Source: Hoplostethus atlanticus (Eukaryota > Chordata > Actinopteri > Trachichthyiformes > Trachichthyidae). Taken from it: a stretch of 64,000 bases of DNA. The notes below the pieces were generated by a model. It saw only the letters and a list, made by a program, of their open reading frames with translations. It did no database searches and was not told the origin of the DNA. The DNA lies in NCBI GenBank assembly GCA_034670405.1, contig JAXDDX010000226.1:360001-424000 (forward strand), read 5' to 3'. Below, in pieces: positions 11,816 through 22,896 of the stretch. The translations under genes were made by a program, and so were the position numbers. The stretch's first letter is position 1. The number at the start of each line of letters is the position of its first letter.

Positions 11816-14800
11816 GCACGACACACACACACACACACACACACAGTCATATGCACACACAATGTAAATAGTTATACCAGCTTTTGTAATGTCATATCCA
11901 GGATCAGAAATAAACGGGCGTTCATAAAATGCCCATGAAATTAAAAATGAGGGGGAAGAAAATGCCTGAGCACGTAGCCTAAAGCGGTGGAGAATGTCGG
12001 CGCCACGCAGCAAGCAGTGTAAGGAAATACCGACCTCACACAAACCACCGCATCAACAAAAAATAAAACAACCAATATGGTCAAAATCTCAACAACGTAG
12101 GGTGAAGATGGAGCGGTTGAGGACAGAAGAAGAGAATTTTATTGTGGATGTGTTTTTCTTGGCAATCCAGCTGATAGAAACTCATCTAATTTGCAGTTTG
12201 CTTAGAATATGCTGGACAGCTGATGGAAACGTAGCTCGTGACGTTTGTTTCTCTCTCTTTGCACCCCGCTAGTTGAGTCGTATGAATGGAGGAGGCCTGC
12301 CCTCACCCCAGACCTCCCCCCACCCCGGAGGCGGGGCTTCGGGCCGCGTGGCGGCTGTTTGCCCCTACATCCAGGTCCCAGTGGGGAGGAGGCAGGAGGC
12401 GGGGTACCCCCTGCCCTCCGACCTGCCACCCAAACCCACCCCCCTCAGCCACATCCGCTCCCTCTCAGGTTGGTGGACGCCTTCAGCATGCTGGGGATTG
12501 GATTGGTCAGAGGCAGATTATCTTGTATTGGGTTATGAAGCTTTTTTTTTTTTTTTTCTCAAGCAAGTTTTGTGTTTCAAAAATTTTGCTGTGCAGTGAT
12601 TGCTTTGATAATGAAGGGATTTTCCACTGTTTTAGAGAAGCCAGATGTTTTGGCTCCCAAACAGCACTTTTCTCAGTAGCCTTTCATTTTTTCTCCATTG
12701 AATGAAAACTTGTGTATTGACTGGTGATTTTGCCTATGAAACACCCATGTAATTGCTTTGGAAAAGTTTAGCCTTGCCAGTTGCTATTGAGCTATCTTTG
12801 AATAACAAAAAGCTGCAAAATACTGCAACAGGAATGCCTCATTGGGTGGCTTAACGTCAACCTTTTACTCAGACAGACCCACGTAATGAAATTCATCACA
12901 TTAAGCATAAATGGTTCATTTACTTTCCAAAGATTTGGATCCCTTGCACAGGATCCATCACTGGCTTTTTACACACTGCAAAAAAGTCCATCTCAACTAG
13001 TATTTTGTCTTGTATTCAGACTTTTAATCTAAATTTCTGTCCTTTTCCTAAAAGAAGTATATTCAATAAACAAGGGTTTTTAACATGAACAGGTCATTCC
13101 ACTTGCTTCGAGATATTGTTACTGGGAGTTGCATTGAATCAAATGATGTCATTGCATGGCAAACCTTCCTTGTTTTGGAATAAATAGGATTATAAGCACT
13201 GACTAATGTTTCCATTTCTGTCTGAGCTCTAACGTCCTGTCCTTTCCTTTTCCTGTCTGTCACCTCCTTTTCTCCTCCTCCCCTTATCTGTTGTTGTTGA
13301 TGTTGATGTTGTGGTTGCTGCTTTTGTTGACGTTGATGTTTATGTTGTTGTTGACGTCGGTCATGTCGGTGATATTGTCGTTGACGTTGTGGTGGTTGTT
13401 GTTGTATTGTGATTGGTGTCAATGACGTTGTTATCGATGGTGTCGTTGTTGTTGTTGTTGTTGTTGTTGTGGGTGTGGCTATGCAGAGGAGGAAGGGAGT
13501 GGTGTCAGGAAGCCTCCCAGCCAATGGAAAGTGTCAGATTTAGACGTCGTCCTATCGGAGCCCACTGAAAAGGGAGAGGGGCCTTGGTTCCCCCAGGGTG
13601 GCGACGGTGACAACAGTGAGTCACTAGGAGGCACTAGAGAAACTCCCTAACCACTAGATCCATTGGTGATAGATTAATACCTGGTTCCTTAACTCCTCAG
13701 TCTGCACCCAAAGGTGTCGCAGGCCTGTTTATAGTGGATCCCATCACATGTTTTAATGAGTCTGGATCCCAAGAACATAATCGTCCCATCTACAGGAAAC
13801 AAACCCAATCCCCAAGGTTTTATGGGTATGCAGAAACGGATGTTGGCATCTGATAGCCACTTCCTCATGATTGGGAAGCCTAGTGTAACAAAATGAACCA
13901 AGGGAAAACCTGGACTCATGCTCAAATTCAGATGTTTCTTCATGTGTTCTTATCTGGTATGAACACCAGAGAAGAGCTAGTGGTCGATTTGAATTAAACT
14001 TCCAGGGTATGTTTCAGGTACTTATGTGGACATATCCTGCAAGTTGTGTGATAATTGGCCCAAAGGTTGTTGACTTTGGTCTATTTATATGCAACTTTTG
14101 ATAAGCTTGGTCGAATAATGATCCACAGAAGATTTGGTAGCAATCAGACCTACAGTTTTAGGAGGAGATTCAAAAAATTCAAAATGGCGTAAAATCTAGG
14201 ACTTTAGTGGTTCTTGAGGCTTTTTTGTAGAGTACAGTGAGCTGGACTTGTGTCAAATTTCAAGTCAATCGGAGCCAAAAAGGGGCCTTAATTACAGCGC
14301 CACCATCTGGCCGATTGGGCTCATGTTTCTTGGGAAGCATTTGCACATAATTTCCAGTTATTGGGCCAAGTTTCATGGTTTTAGCTCATTCCAGCTCACG
14401 GCAATTTGAGCTGCAGCATAGGAATAATACACCAACAGAAAAACAGGACACAACCCAGCAGTAAGAAACAACCGAGTTAAAACAAGTATTCGATCAAAAC
14501 TAAACATTTACAATTTTGACTTTGTTATCAAAAATCACCCCAAGGTTTCTAGAGGAGTGCTTAATGTTAGAGGCATTTGATCAGAGATAGGCTTCGGGCC
14601 CATAAGGACTTCAGTTTTCTCTGAGTTTAACTGGAGGAAGTTACAGGCCATCCACTTGTGAACATTTGTTATACAGTCATGCGGAACAGTCACTTTGTTA
14701 AATTCTGAAGGCTTGACTGACAAGTACAGCTGGGTATCATCTGCGTAACAGTGAAAGGCTATATTATGCTAATTGGCCCCAATAAGAAGTCCTGTATGGA

Positions 14801-15671
14801 GTTTCTGTTTCACAAGTAGGATGAGAACCAATCCAGTGCAGTCCCAGAGATCCCAACCCAGTGCCTACACATAAATAATGATCGAATGGTGAATGGTATC
14901 AAAAGCTGCACTAAGAGCACCAGGATGGAACATTGGCCAGAATCTGCGTTTAGCAGTAAGTCATTTGTTAACTTAAGAAGGGCAGTTACTGGACTATGTT
15001 GCTGTCGGAAACCTGATTGAAATGTTTAAAAAATATTATTTTCCATGGCTGTTAAAAGTTGCTTCGGTGGAAGTAAATGGCAAAAACAATACATTTATGA
15101 TCTTAAAGTACACAATCCTCCAAGCAGAGGAAGTTGTGTGGTCCCGGCTGTGATTGAAAAAGAGGAAACTATTAACTAAATGACAGAGGAAACTACTATC
15201 TAATTAAGTTCAGACAAAAGAAAATGAACTGCAGGTGTGTTCCCTTCACTAGTACAATATCTCATAGAGCAAACAATACATTAATAAATTCAGTTAGTAA
15301 TCACAGCTTCTTACCTTCCTCGTCCATTCATAGAGCTACCATCACTCTTGTCGACCACAGAACCTTGTTGTATCCGGATAGATCAACCCCAGCCTCCAGT
15401 ATGGTGCTCAGACGCTCATCTTGCTCGCAGTAATATCACACCTACTCTGGAGATAGTCGTATATTTGTACGCTGCAGATTTGATCCTTGCAAAGTCTTGG
15501 CCCAGTGCTGTTAAAGTCCCATTGTTTTCTAGAGTGACGAAGCAGAATGCCTCTGCTCTATTTATTGGCCCTGTTTATGTCATGTGGAAAATACATTGTT
15601 CCAAATCATGTCTACAAATAGTCCACAGGGCAGGCACAAAGACTTCTGAATGAGAGGTGTGTGTTGAAGTC

Positions 15672-15702
<31 letters not shown>

Positions 15703-18700
15703 ACACGTTCCTATGGCAAAACAACAGGGAGTAACAGAACATTTTCGAAGTTGCACGCCATTCCATTTACTTCCGTACAAAAGTCTTGAGAGGGAAATGG
15801 TTTCACATTCCACCGACTCGAGCCAGCACGTGGTAACGGGATGCTGGAGCCAGTACTAAAGCTCCCCTTTTTGAATTTCCCAAGAGGAGGCCTGGCTAGC
15901 GATCAATAGGAAAGGTTTCAAAAATGCTGATACTCTGCTTTAAGAGGAGCAGGGTCAGGCCGATGTATGGGGTCGATATTGGCCTTTTGTTAAAAAATCA
16001 GATCTGGTCAGTTTCATCCACCTGTGATATGATGGATGTGATGCAGTTTGGTTGATTACATATTTATTGTAGAATTGATCAATACTACACTGGTTGTCTA
16101 CTCTACAGGAAGCCCTTAACCGGAATTGATTATAATGTGACATTTTGATTGTAAGTAGTAGTTAAGTAGTAATAAGTAGTTATTAGTCATGATTTTAGTA
16201 TTATATAGTTATTGGTGGAGAGTTTTAGTGTCCCATGATGGTCTAAATGCTGTTTCAGAGGTTTTCCCACTTGAAGTGAAAATGGTCAAATATAAAGACA
16301 TTGAATATCAGCTGTCAATTTAACCCAGAAATATCGGCATTGGCCTTCAAAAAACCTATATCGGTCGACTCCTACAGGAGGCTTGGGTAGTGATGCTTCC
16401 TAACTGCGGTGATGCTGGTGCCGCCCGCTAACCACGGCACTGACTGTTCTATTCTCAGCTCTCGGGCGACGGGCCAAGTTTCCACCTGGCCGTTTTACTT
16501 CCTGTTGTGACGGTTTACTTCCTGAGGTCAGCGGGTCACGAGAACGAGGCTTGCCGACTGCAGCCTCCCTCTCTAATAAGTGACTGAGCTCTCCCCCGGC
16601 TGTGTGGTCTCGAGTTAATCAGTGCTGGACCGCTACGGTGCCAGGACTGTGGCATTGTGAGCCGGGCCAAATAAATAAGCAGCAGCACTTACAGTGATAC
16701 CCTGATGCTCTGAACTTCAGCCTACTATCTGTTTTCACCACGCAGGCACTTGGTTAGACAAGAGTTTGCTGATATATCGTGACCTTGTATATTCCAGAAG
16801 CAAATTGTAGAGGAAAATTAAACAGAAATTACAAATCGCCACGTTACAAATCAACAGATTTAGGATTGTGCATGTGACACACCAGCCCTCTAACTGCATG
16901 CCAACTTGCTGCCCAACTTGACAGCAATACTCTCACCTACTTGAAGATGCATGCTATACCTTGCTCTCTTTCTCCTCCTCTCCTCCTTTGCCCCTGTCCT
17001 CATCATTGAACCCACATCTCTTGCCCCTCTCTCTCTCTCTCTCTCTCCCCCTCTGTGTGTTTAGCTAATGAAGCGTCTTGGCCGAGCATCAGTAAGAGTG
17101 TGTCGGAGTGGAGGACCACCAGTCCAGAACAGGTATTGGCCATTACATATATTGGACATAAAACCTTCTATCTCTAAAAGGTCATCTTTTTAGGATTTTT
17201 TAGAAAAGAACGTTGTCATACTGCATTTGACTCCATATTGGAAGATTTTGTTGTTATCTTCAGATTCTCTCTCTCTCTCTATCTCTCTCTAGCTCCCCAC
17301 TGGTTATGGTACCTACCCCAGTGCCACCCACCAGGCGGCGGGGCATCACTCTGCCACCAGCTCCCTGCCCCGTTCCGCCCCTGGTACGCTGGGCTGGCCG
17401 CGATCTGCCGCTGCCAATGCCACCTCATCCTCTTCATCGTCAACGTTGTCGTCGTCATCTTCGCAACAAATACAGCAACGTATCTCCGTCCTTCCGACTT
17501 CTAACCAAGGTAATTTAAGGACTGTGTTTGACCTGGGAGCGGGTCTGGTCCTCTGGTGTCAGTCGTAAGAACTTCAGAAAAAATGTGTCGTGTAGATGCA
17601 CAATAGCTCCACATTTATGTATTTATTTGTTTGTTTGTGTGTTTGTTTGTTTATTTATACTTATTTGAGTATTTTATTATTGGTCTTATTCTTCTTCTTG
17701 GTTTACTTACTTGTTTATTTACATACTTTTTAAAACTTTTTACTTACTTACTGACTTATTTAATTACCTGCTATACTAGAATAATCTTACTTACTTATTC
17801 TTACTTATATATACTTACTTACTTATAATGTTCTGTTGACTGAAATCTAAAAAGTGCCAGTACATCTTGGGTATTTCAAGAAAAATAACATAATTGTGCT
17901 TCTACTGAGGAATGAGTTTTATTCCGCTACTTTCTACTGTTCTAGGAACAGGAAATACAAGTCTCTTTTCCTCTGTCTCTCTGCTCTCAGGCTCTCCCAC
18001 CACCTCCCAACCCTCTCCTCTGTCCCAGCCCCCCCACACGGAGCGTCTGGACCCCCCCCCAGCAGTGGCCGTTCGCCCCTACGTCCCGGACCATCCCTCC
18101 AGGCCCCAGTCCCCCAGGAAGGGCCCCGCCACCATGAACAGCAGCTCCATCTACAGCATGTACCTCCAGCAGCCCCAGGCTAAAAACTACGGCTCCCTCA
18201 GCAATAGGACTACTGTCAAAGCAGGTAATAAATATGTTTGATTACATATCTATTGTATAACTGATCAATGCCGCACAGGTCGACTCTGGGAACCCTTTAA
18301 CCTGAAATTACTCTAATGTGACTGTTTGATTAAATTTCACAGAAATATGCATGAATATAAAATAAGAAAAAGAATACATTTTATTTTATTGCACTTTACT
18401 TTTTTAAAACAAGTAAAAACAATAGAAATCACAACATAAAAATATAACAAAATAGATAAAAACAATATAATAGTAAAAATACTAAGCTATAGGACATCAC
18501 ATAAAAGTCTAAATGCTGTTTCAGAGGCTTTTCCTTCCTGATAAAAAATACAATTCTGTGGGAAACACTAAATACTTTGGAGTTGTTTGGATTTTTTGAC
18601 ATGAAAATGGTCAAAACTGGTAACCTGCCTCAGTGGCTGCACACCTTCAAGAAACAGGATTTTACATTAAGACTGTTTATTACTAATGTTACATCAAGTT

Positions 18701-20752
18701 AAAAATTGTCTCTCTCTGTCCCCACCCCCTTTCTCTCCCCAGTCTATGGTAAACCCGTCCTCCCCACCTCCTCCACCTCTCCGTCCCCTGTACCTTTCCT
18801 CCAGGGGGGAGGAGGAGGAGGAGGAGGAAGAGGAGAGGATGTTGTGGATAAAGAAATGGTTGGAGGAGGAAGAGGAGGAGGCGAGAGCGGAGAGGGGCAA
18901 CTCCTTCCTCCCCCCAGCGTGGACAATATCCCTCGCCCCCTCAGCCCCACCAAGCTAACCCCAGTTGGTAGGTACCAGAGGATAAATCAAACTCGCCATC
19001 AAAGTCGTGAATTCTGTTTCCCGATAGTAGCCGCTGGAGTTACATGTTAGAAGTTTCCTCACAACCTTTTCATTTCTCCCCTCCAAAGCTCACTCCCCGC
19101 TACGGTACCAGAGTGATGCTGACCTGGAGGTGCTCCGTCGACGTCTCAGCAACGCCCCGCGGCCCCTGAAGAAACGCAGCTCTATCACTGAACCAGAAGG
19201 GCCGCAAGGGCCAAACATCCAGAAACTATTATACCAGAGGTGCGTGCGTTTCCACTTCACCATCAAGGACAAACATCACGCAGAATTTATACAAATGGAG
19301 GTTTGCCACAGTCAAGTTGATGTTGATTTCTGTTGTGGTCTTTAGGTTCAACACGCTGGCTGGCGGAATGGAAGGAGGGGCAGGTAAGGCACTGGGACAT
19401 GATGCCACATGATCCTTTTGTGGTGGAGGAATGTGATCTTCTTATGTAGTTAGATATGAGGTACAAGGTTCCTCCTGCATTTTCTTGGCATCACCCATAG
19501 TAACAGTGCATTCTTTGAATCTCAATGGGATCACCTGCTTCGATAACGTTGATGTCACTCTTCCCTCCAGGCAACCCTTTCTACCAGCCTGGCTGCCTTT
19601 TGGGCGACGTGGACAACATCCACTCGGCCAATGGGAACGTAGACCCGGTAGAGAAGCACGTCGGCGCGGCGACCGCGGAAGGCGAAGGTCAAAACCTGAA
19701 CTTGGACTCCCGCCGCTTGTCTCCTCCTTCCATTGCCATAGAAACAGCCAATGAGGCGACGGTGACGGCGGTGACGGCCGACACTGCGTCTCCGTCGACC
19801 CAACCCAGTCCGCCCCCTGCACCTGACAGGCCGGAGGACCAGAACAACAACAACCAGAGGGGTTCTAGTCCCGCCCAGAACTCTGTAGGCCACGCCTCTC
19901 CCTCTCCTTCACCCGCCTCCCCCATGCCACCCACCCTGCCTAAGGTAAGTATCGATTACATTTACACCTGAAATTTTACTTCTGAAGTATATTGCATCAT
20001 TACTAACATAGACCAAAGTATTCTCTGTCAAATGTGTTATATCAAGTACCTAGCCTTCCTGGTTCTGCATCAACCTCTTCATCCCTGTTTCTCTCTCTCT
20101 CTCTCTCTCTCTCTGTGCTCCAGGTTAAGCGAACCAACCTGAAGAAGCCGTCGTCCAAGCGGACAGGCCACGGTCTGAGAGTCAAGTTCAACCCTCTAGC
20201 GCTGCTACTGGACGCATCGCTAGAAGGAGAGTTTGACTTGGTGCAGAGGATCATATACGAGGTACACCACTACATCACATTGCTAGTAGTGTAATACATT
20301 CTAATATTGTACAGGTTTTCAGTACAGTATCTATCCACTGGTTAAACACAGCAAGGACGTTCTGATACTTCAAATGTTACGTTCTAAAGTGGGTAAAGTG
20401 CCTTTTTGGGTGAAAGCGCATTTCCTTATGTGATCGTGTAAATTATTTTTTTCATAGAATCAGACCACACTATGGAACCATGTCCTCCATAACTTCATTA
20501 TTGGTTCCCACCGTCAGCTGACAGAGAATCTAAAGTCCCTCCGCCTTTCTCGCTCCTCTCAGGTGGAAAATCCCAGTACTCCTAATGATGAAGGCATAAC
20601 TCCTCTTCATAACGCCGTCTGTGCCGGCCACCATCACATTGTAAAGTTCCTGCTGGACTTTGGAGTGAACGTCAACGCGGCGGACAGCGACGGATGGTCA
20701 GTCTTACTGTTTATCACCCTGCCCTCCAATCAGTCAGTCAGTCAGTCAGTCA

Positions 20753-20784
<32 letters not shown>

Positions 20785-22796
20785 GAGTTGGCCAACTAGA
20801 GGGCTTTCAGGTGAAGAAGCATGCTCTCTGGTGGCCATGTTGGAGGTCCACAGCTCTTGGCAACAACAATAAAAAGAGTAGAGATGCTTCATTTCTCTGC
20901 TGTTTTTTTTTTTTTTACTGAGAACTGAACATTTCATCACTGGTACATCTCATTGGTTTTGTGTAATGTAAGGTTTTAGCTAGCTAACTATAGCATCTTG
21001 TTAGCCACCTAGAACTGTTGTTCTATTTCAATACCTAGCGTATCTGGCTAGCTAGATTGTAGTTGCATGCTAACATTCACATTAGTTGCTTTGCTAAATT
21101 TGTTCAGATTAACTGAGCTGACTCTTCTCAAGCTCCAACTCAGAGTGTTTTGGGGTAAGACAAGGGCTAAAGACAAGACAGTTTACTGAGTCACAGTAAC
21201 CTACATTTGGAAAGAAAGACTATTCACTTCTGCTTATAACATCACTGAATGGATCTACACCACACACATCATAAATATCTTTCTTTTTCCAGTCTGGTTG
21301 TTAGCCATTAATTGTGCACAGCCAGTTCTCTACTGGACCTCCATGATGGCGCCACATGTGGTTGCTAGGAGATTTCTGACGCAACTGACCTTTCTGTCTG
21401 TCTTTGTGTTAATCAATGGTGAATGAGCCTGAGCTAATGGAGGAAATCATCGTGGGAAATCATTGTCCTGCTTATCCATTCTTCCTCCAGGACTCCTCTC
21501 CACTGTGCGGCCTCCTGTAACAGCGTCCACCTGTGTAAGATGCTGGTGGAGTCGGGGGCGGCCATATTTGCCACGACCATCAGCGACGTTGAAACGGCGG
21601 CAGACAAATGTGAAGAAATGGAGGAGGGCTACACGCAGTGCTCTCAGTTCCTCTATGGTGTGTAGATGGATGAGAGGGGTTTGTGTCAAGTAGGGTTCGA
21701 CTGATATGGGTTTTGAAGGCTGATATTTTGTAGTGTTATTCAAGAGCTTTAAATTGGGACACTAAAACTCTCTGTTGAAAGCTTAAGACATCTGATATAA
21801 AAATAATAATAATAAAAACATATTGCAAAGCTGATATATCGGTTTAACGCTGCACTTGAGCCATATTGACGTGAATACCTTTCTTCCTCCGTCCCAGGTG
21901 TACAGGAGAAGTTGGGCGTGATGAATAAAGGGTCGGTCTACGCTCTGTGGGACTACACTTCCCAGCAGGCCGACGAGCTGTCCTTCAGCGAGGGCGACGC
22001 CCTCACCGTGCTGCGACGACGCGACGACGCGGAGACGGAGTGGTGGTGGGCGCGGCTTAACGACCGCGAGGGATACGTACCCCGAAACCTACTGGGGGTG
22101 AGAAAACACACAGCGCAACAGCATCCATATATACACAGAGATACGATTACATTGACGCTAGTAATCATTTAATACACTTGAGAAGAAAGCTGTCCTTATG
22201 ACTCTTAGACCATCTTTCCACCTAGAGGCCACTCCCACAGTTAGCCATAAATGGATGTGGACACACCCCTATTTAACCTGGTCATTATCATGGGCCAGAA
22301 AATCAGCACTGGGCACATAATAGCCTGCTGATTGATTATGTATTTAGGTGCAATTTATCATCTGATATGTGCATCACTCACATGCACACACCTATAAATG
22401 TTATCGTTATAAAACTGAGTGTGCATCATTTTTACATGTGGCCGCATTCAGATCAAAACGTTTTGCAGGCAGCTCGGACAGTGACATACCCGTCCTGTCA
22501 AAGTAAATGAGGAGGATACTATATGGATGATGGAAAGCGAGACGAGGTGTTCACTGTCAATTTTTAAAAAACTGAATCTTTAATTGTGAATCTACAGTAG
22601 TAGTATTACACCAATTAAACCTCAGGAACCACAGTATACTCATGCCCCATAATGCTCAGAACTTGTTCACTGATTCAATACAACCACACTGCAGGCCATG
22701 CATCCTATTTGGCAGATTTATTCTTCCAGTGTCTTACAATTTGCCTTCATGTTGTTCGGACACCTTGAGAGCAATGTTAACATGATGTAATGACCC

Positions 22797-22837
<41 letters not shown>

Positions 22838-22896
22838 TCTCTCTTCGTCTCCAGCTGTATCCAAGGATCAAGCCAAGACAACGCTCGCTGGCATAG
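7578..22896 (+). CDS. ppp1r13b: Apoptosis-stimulating of p53 protein 1 (ASPP1), 20 coding exons
   Basis: ASPP1 is a PP1 regulatory subunit and p53/p63/p73 cofactor that promotes transcription of apoptotic genes; it acts in nucleus and cytoplasm. Exons: 7578-7673, 9129-9185, 10511-10631, 10768-10847, 11186-11353, 11675-11815, 12273-12468, 13487-13615, 17065-17132, 17293-17509, 17991-18224, 18743-18967, 19089-19239, 19346-19383, 19571-19944, 20124-20261, 20563-20696, 21491-21657, 21898-22097, 22855-22896. All phases match and the sum is 2976 nt (991 residues plus stop). The order is coiled coil, proline-rich middle, RVKF motif (about residue 784), ankyrin repeats, SH3. The paralogue ASPP1 is favoured over ASPP2 by [20 protein letters not shown] and [13 protein letters not shown]. 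Human ASPP1 is about 1090 residues, so roughly 100 N-terminal residues are missing and probably lie upstream. The a/b fish paralogue cannot be decided. Confidence 0.96.
8400..9060. repeat. Intronic microsatellites and dispersed repeat tails
   Basis: Within the first long intron, (GT)n lies at about 8686-8720, (CT)n at about 8779-8797 and (GT)n at about 9027-9047. A fish dispersed-repeat motif (CAATAACTTTATTGGCATGA) lies near 8811. Further (CA)n and (TG)n tracts flank the preceding exon at about 7684-7706 and 7817-7852. Confidence 0.85.
9240..10060 (-). mobile_element. MITE-like element, copy 1 (intron of ppp1r13b)
   Basis: Reverse-complement copy of the element at about 20805-21385 and 51460-52090. 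Shared landmarks are AGAGGGCTTTCA at one end, ATGTTGGAGGTCC near both termini in inverted orientation, a TAGCTAGCTAAC block and CAGTTTACTGAGTCACAGTAACC. No coding capacity is seen. The inverted terminal similarity suggests a non-autonomous DNA transposon; the superfamily is not determined. Confidence 0.7.
11816..11865 (+). promoter_or_regulatory. ppp1r13b: Ambiguous donor site, GC at 11816 or GT at 11863
   Basis: Homology places the exon end at GCAGAG|GCACGA, a GC-type donor, which is phase 0 and compatible with the exon at 12273. A phase-0 GT donor, CACAAT|GTAAAT at 11863, would add 16 codons translated mostly from the intervening (CA)n repeat. The GC site fits family length better, but neither can be proved here. 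Confidence 0.6.
12273..19944 (+). CDS. ppp1r13b: ppp1r13b exons for the proline-rich central region
   Basis: Nine exons (12273-12468, 13487-13615, 17065-17132, 17293-17509, 17991-18224, 18743-18967, 19089-19239, 19346-19383, 19571-19944) cover the less conserved middle. Conserved anchors are [98 protein letters not shown] and [10 protein letters not shown]. The exons at 13487 and 17065 diverge most and rest mainly on splice sites, phase and order. The exon at 18743 contains a glycine/acidic low-complexity insert. Confidence 0.88.
13270..13470. repeat. Trinucleotide repeat (GTT/GTC/GAC)n in intron
   Basis: Interrupted GTT, GAC and GAT triplets end in a pure (GTT)n run at about 13446-13470, just before the acceptor at 13486. 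The glutamine-rich minus-strand open frame here is a by-product of the repeat. Confidence 0.9.
13975..14420 (-). mobile_element. Fragment of the host repeat seen at 25353-29375
   Basis: The reverse complement matches 25440-25990: AGCTCATTCCAGCTCACGG, ATGAGCCCAATCG, CAAGTCAATCGGAG and AGTGGTTCTTGAGGC blocks occur in the same order. It is a truncated copy inside a ppp1r13b intron. Confidence 0.75.
14535..15060 (-). mobile_element. Degenerate L2-like LINE fragment
   Basis: On the minus strand the frames read a [13 protein letters not shown] reverse-transcriptase box near 14720-14760, followed by [20 protein letters not shown] at about 14600-14660. This is the same family as the fragment at 3570. 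It is truncated and non-functional. Confidence 0.75.
15940..16380. repeat. Dispersed TCGAC-ATATCGG repeat
   Basis: The segment begins with GGCCGATGTAT and ends with CCTATATCGGTCGACTCCTA, with ATGCTGTTTCAGAGG inside. Related pieces occur at about 18228-18640, 21690-21860 and 43060-43420. It is non-coding and probably a non-autonomous DNA element. Confidence 0.55.
17600..17830. repeat. Degenerate TTAC/TTTA tetranucleotide repeat
   Basis: Intronic sequence built of TTTG, TTTA and TTAC units between the exons at 17293 and 17991. Confidence 0.85.
18228..18640. repeat. Internal piece of dispersed TCGAC-type repeat
   Basis: Shares TGATTACATAT..ATTGTA..TGATCAAT, GGTCGACTC and CTAAATGCTGTTTCAGAGG with 16040-16290. 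It fills most of the intron between the exons at 17991 and 18743. Confidence 0.55.
20124..21657 (+). CDS. ppp1r13b: ppp1r13b exons for PP1-docking motif and ankyrin repeats
   Basis: Three exons (20124-20261, 20563-20696, 21491-21657) encode KRTNLKKP, then [14 protein letters not shown], which contains the RVxF-type PP1-binding motif RVKF. Ankyrin repeats follow ([63 protein letters not shown]). The tryptophan codon is split across the intron at 20697-21490 (TG|G). In this family the ankyrin-SH3 module contacts the DNA-binding domain of p53 and also PP1. Confidence 0.96.
20731..20785. repeat. (CAGT)n(CTGT)n tetranucleotide repeat
   Basis: About six CAGT units followed by about eight CTGT/TCTG units begin 34 bases downstream of the donor at 20697. 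That donor has the same hexamer (GTCAGT) as the repeat. Confidence 0.95.
20805..21385 (+). mobile_element. MITE-like element, copy 2 (intron of ppp1r13b)
   Basis: Starts GAGGGCTTTCAGGTGAAG, then GGCCATGTTGGAGGTCCAC, and ends near GGACCTCCATGATGGCGCC...GGTTGCTAGGAG. The two ends are imperfect inverted repeats. The internal TAGCTAGCTAAC and GAGTCACAGTAACCTACATTT blocks match copy 1 in inverse orientation. Confidence 0.72.
21898..22896 (+). CDS. ppp1r13b: ppp1r13b exons for the C-terminal SH3 domain
   Basis: Two exons (21898-22097 and 22855-22896) encode [11 protein letters not shown], then an SH3 fold with [23 protein letters not shown] and GYVPRNLLG. The protein ends [13 protein letters not shown] with a TAG at 22894-22896. 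The tail is the usual ASPP C terminus, so the coding end is certain. Confidence 0.97.
22800..22835. repeat. (CT)n tract at the last ppp1r13b acceptor
   Basis: A pure (CT)n run forms the polypyrimidine tract of the acceptor at 22853-22854. Confidence 0.9.

Noticed and set aside
12286..12705. 139-codon plus-strand frame
   Set aside because: Alternative frame of the ppp1r13b exon 12273-12468 running into the intron; the conserved ASPP residues are in the 12273 frame.
13063..13524. 153-codon Gln/Thr/His-rich minus-strand frame
   Set aside because: Produced by the GTT/GAC triplet repeat and overlaps a real ppp1r13b exon in another frame.
19442..19822. 126-codon minus-strand frame
   Set aside because: Antisense shadow of GC-rich ppp1r13b exon 19571-19944.
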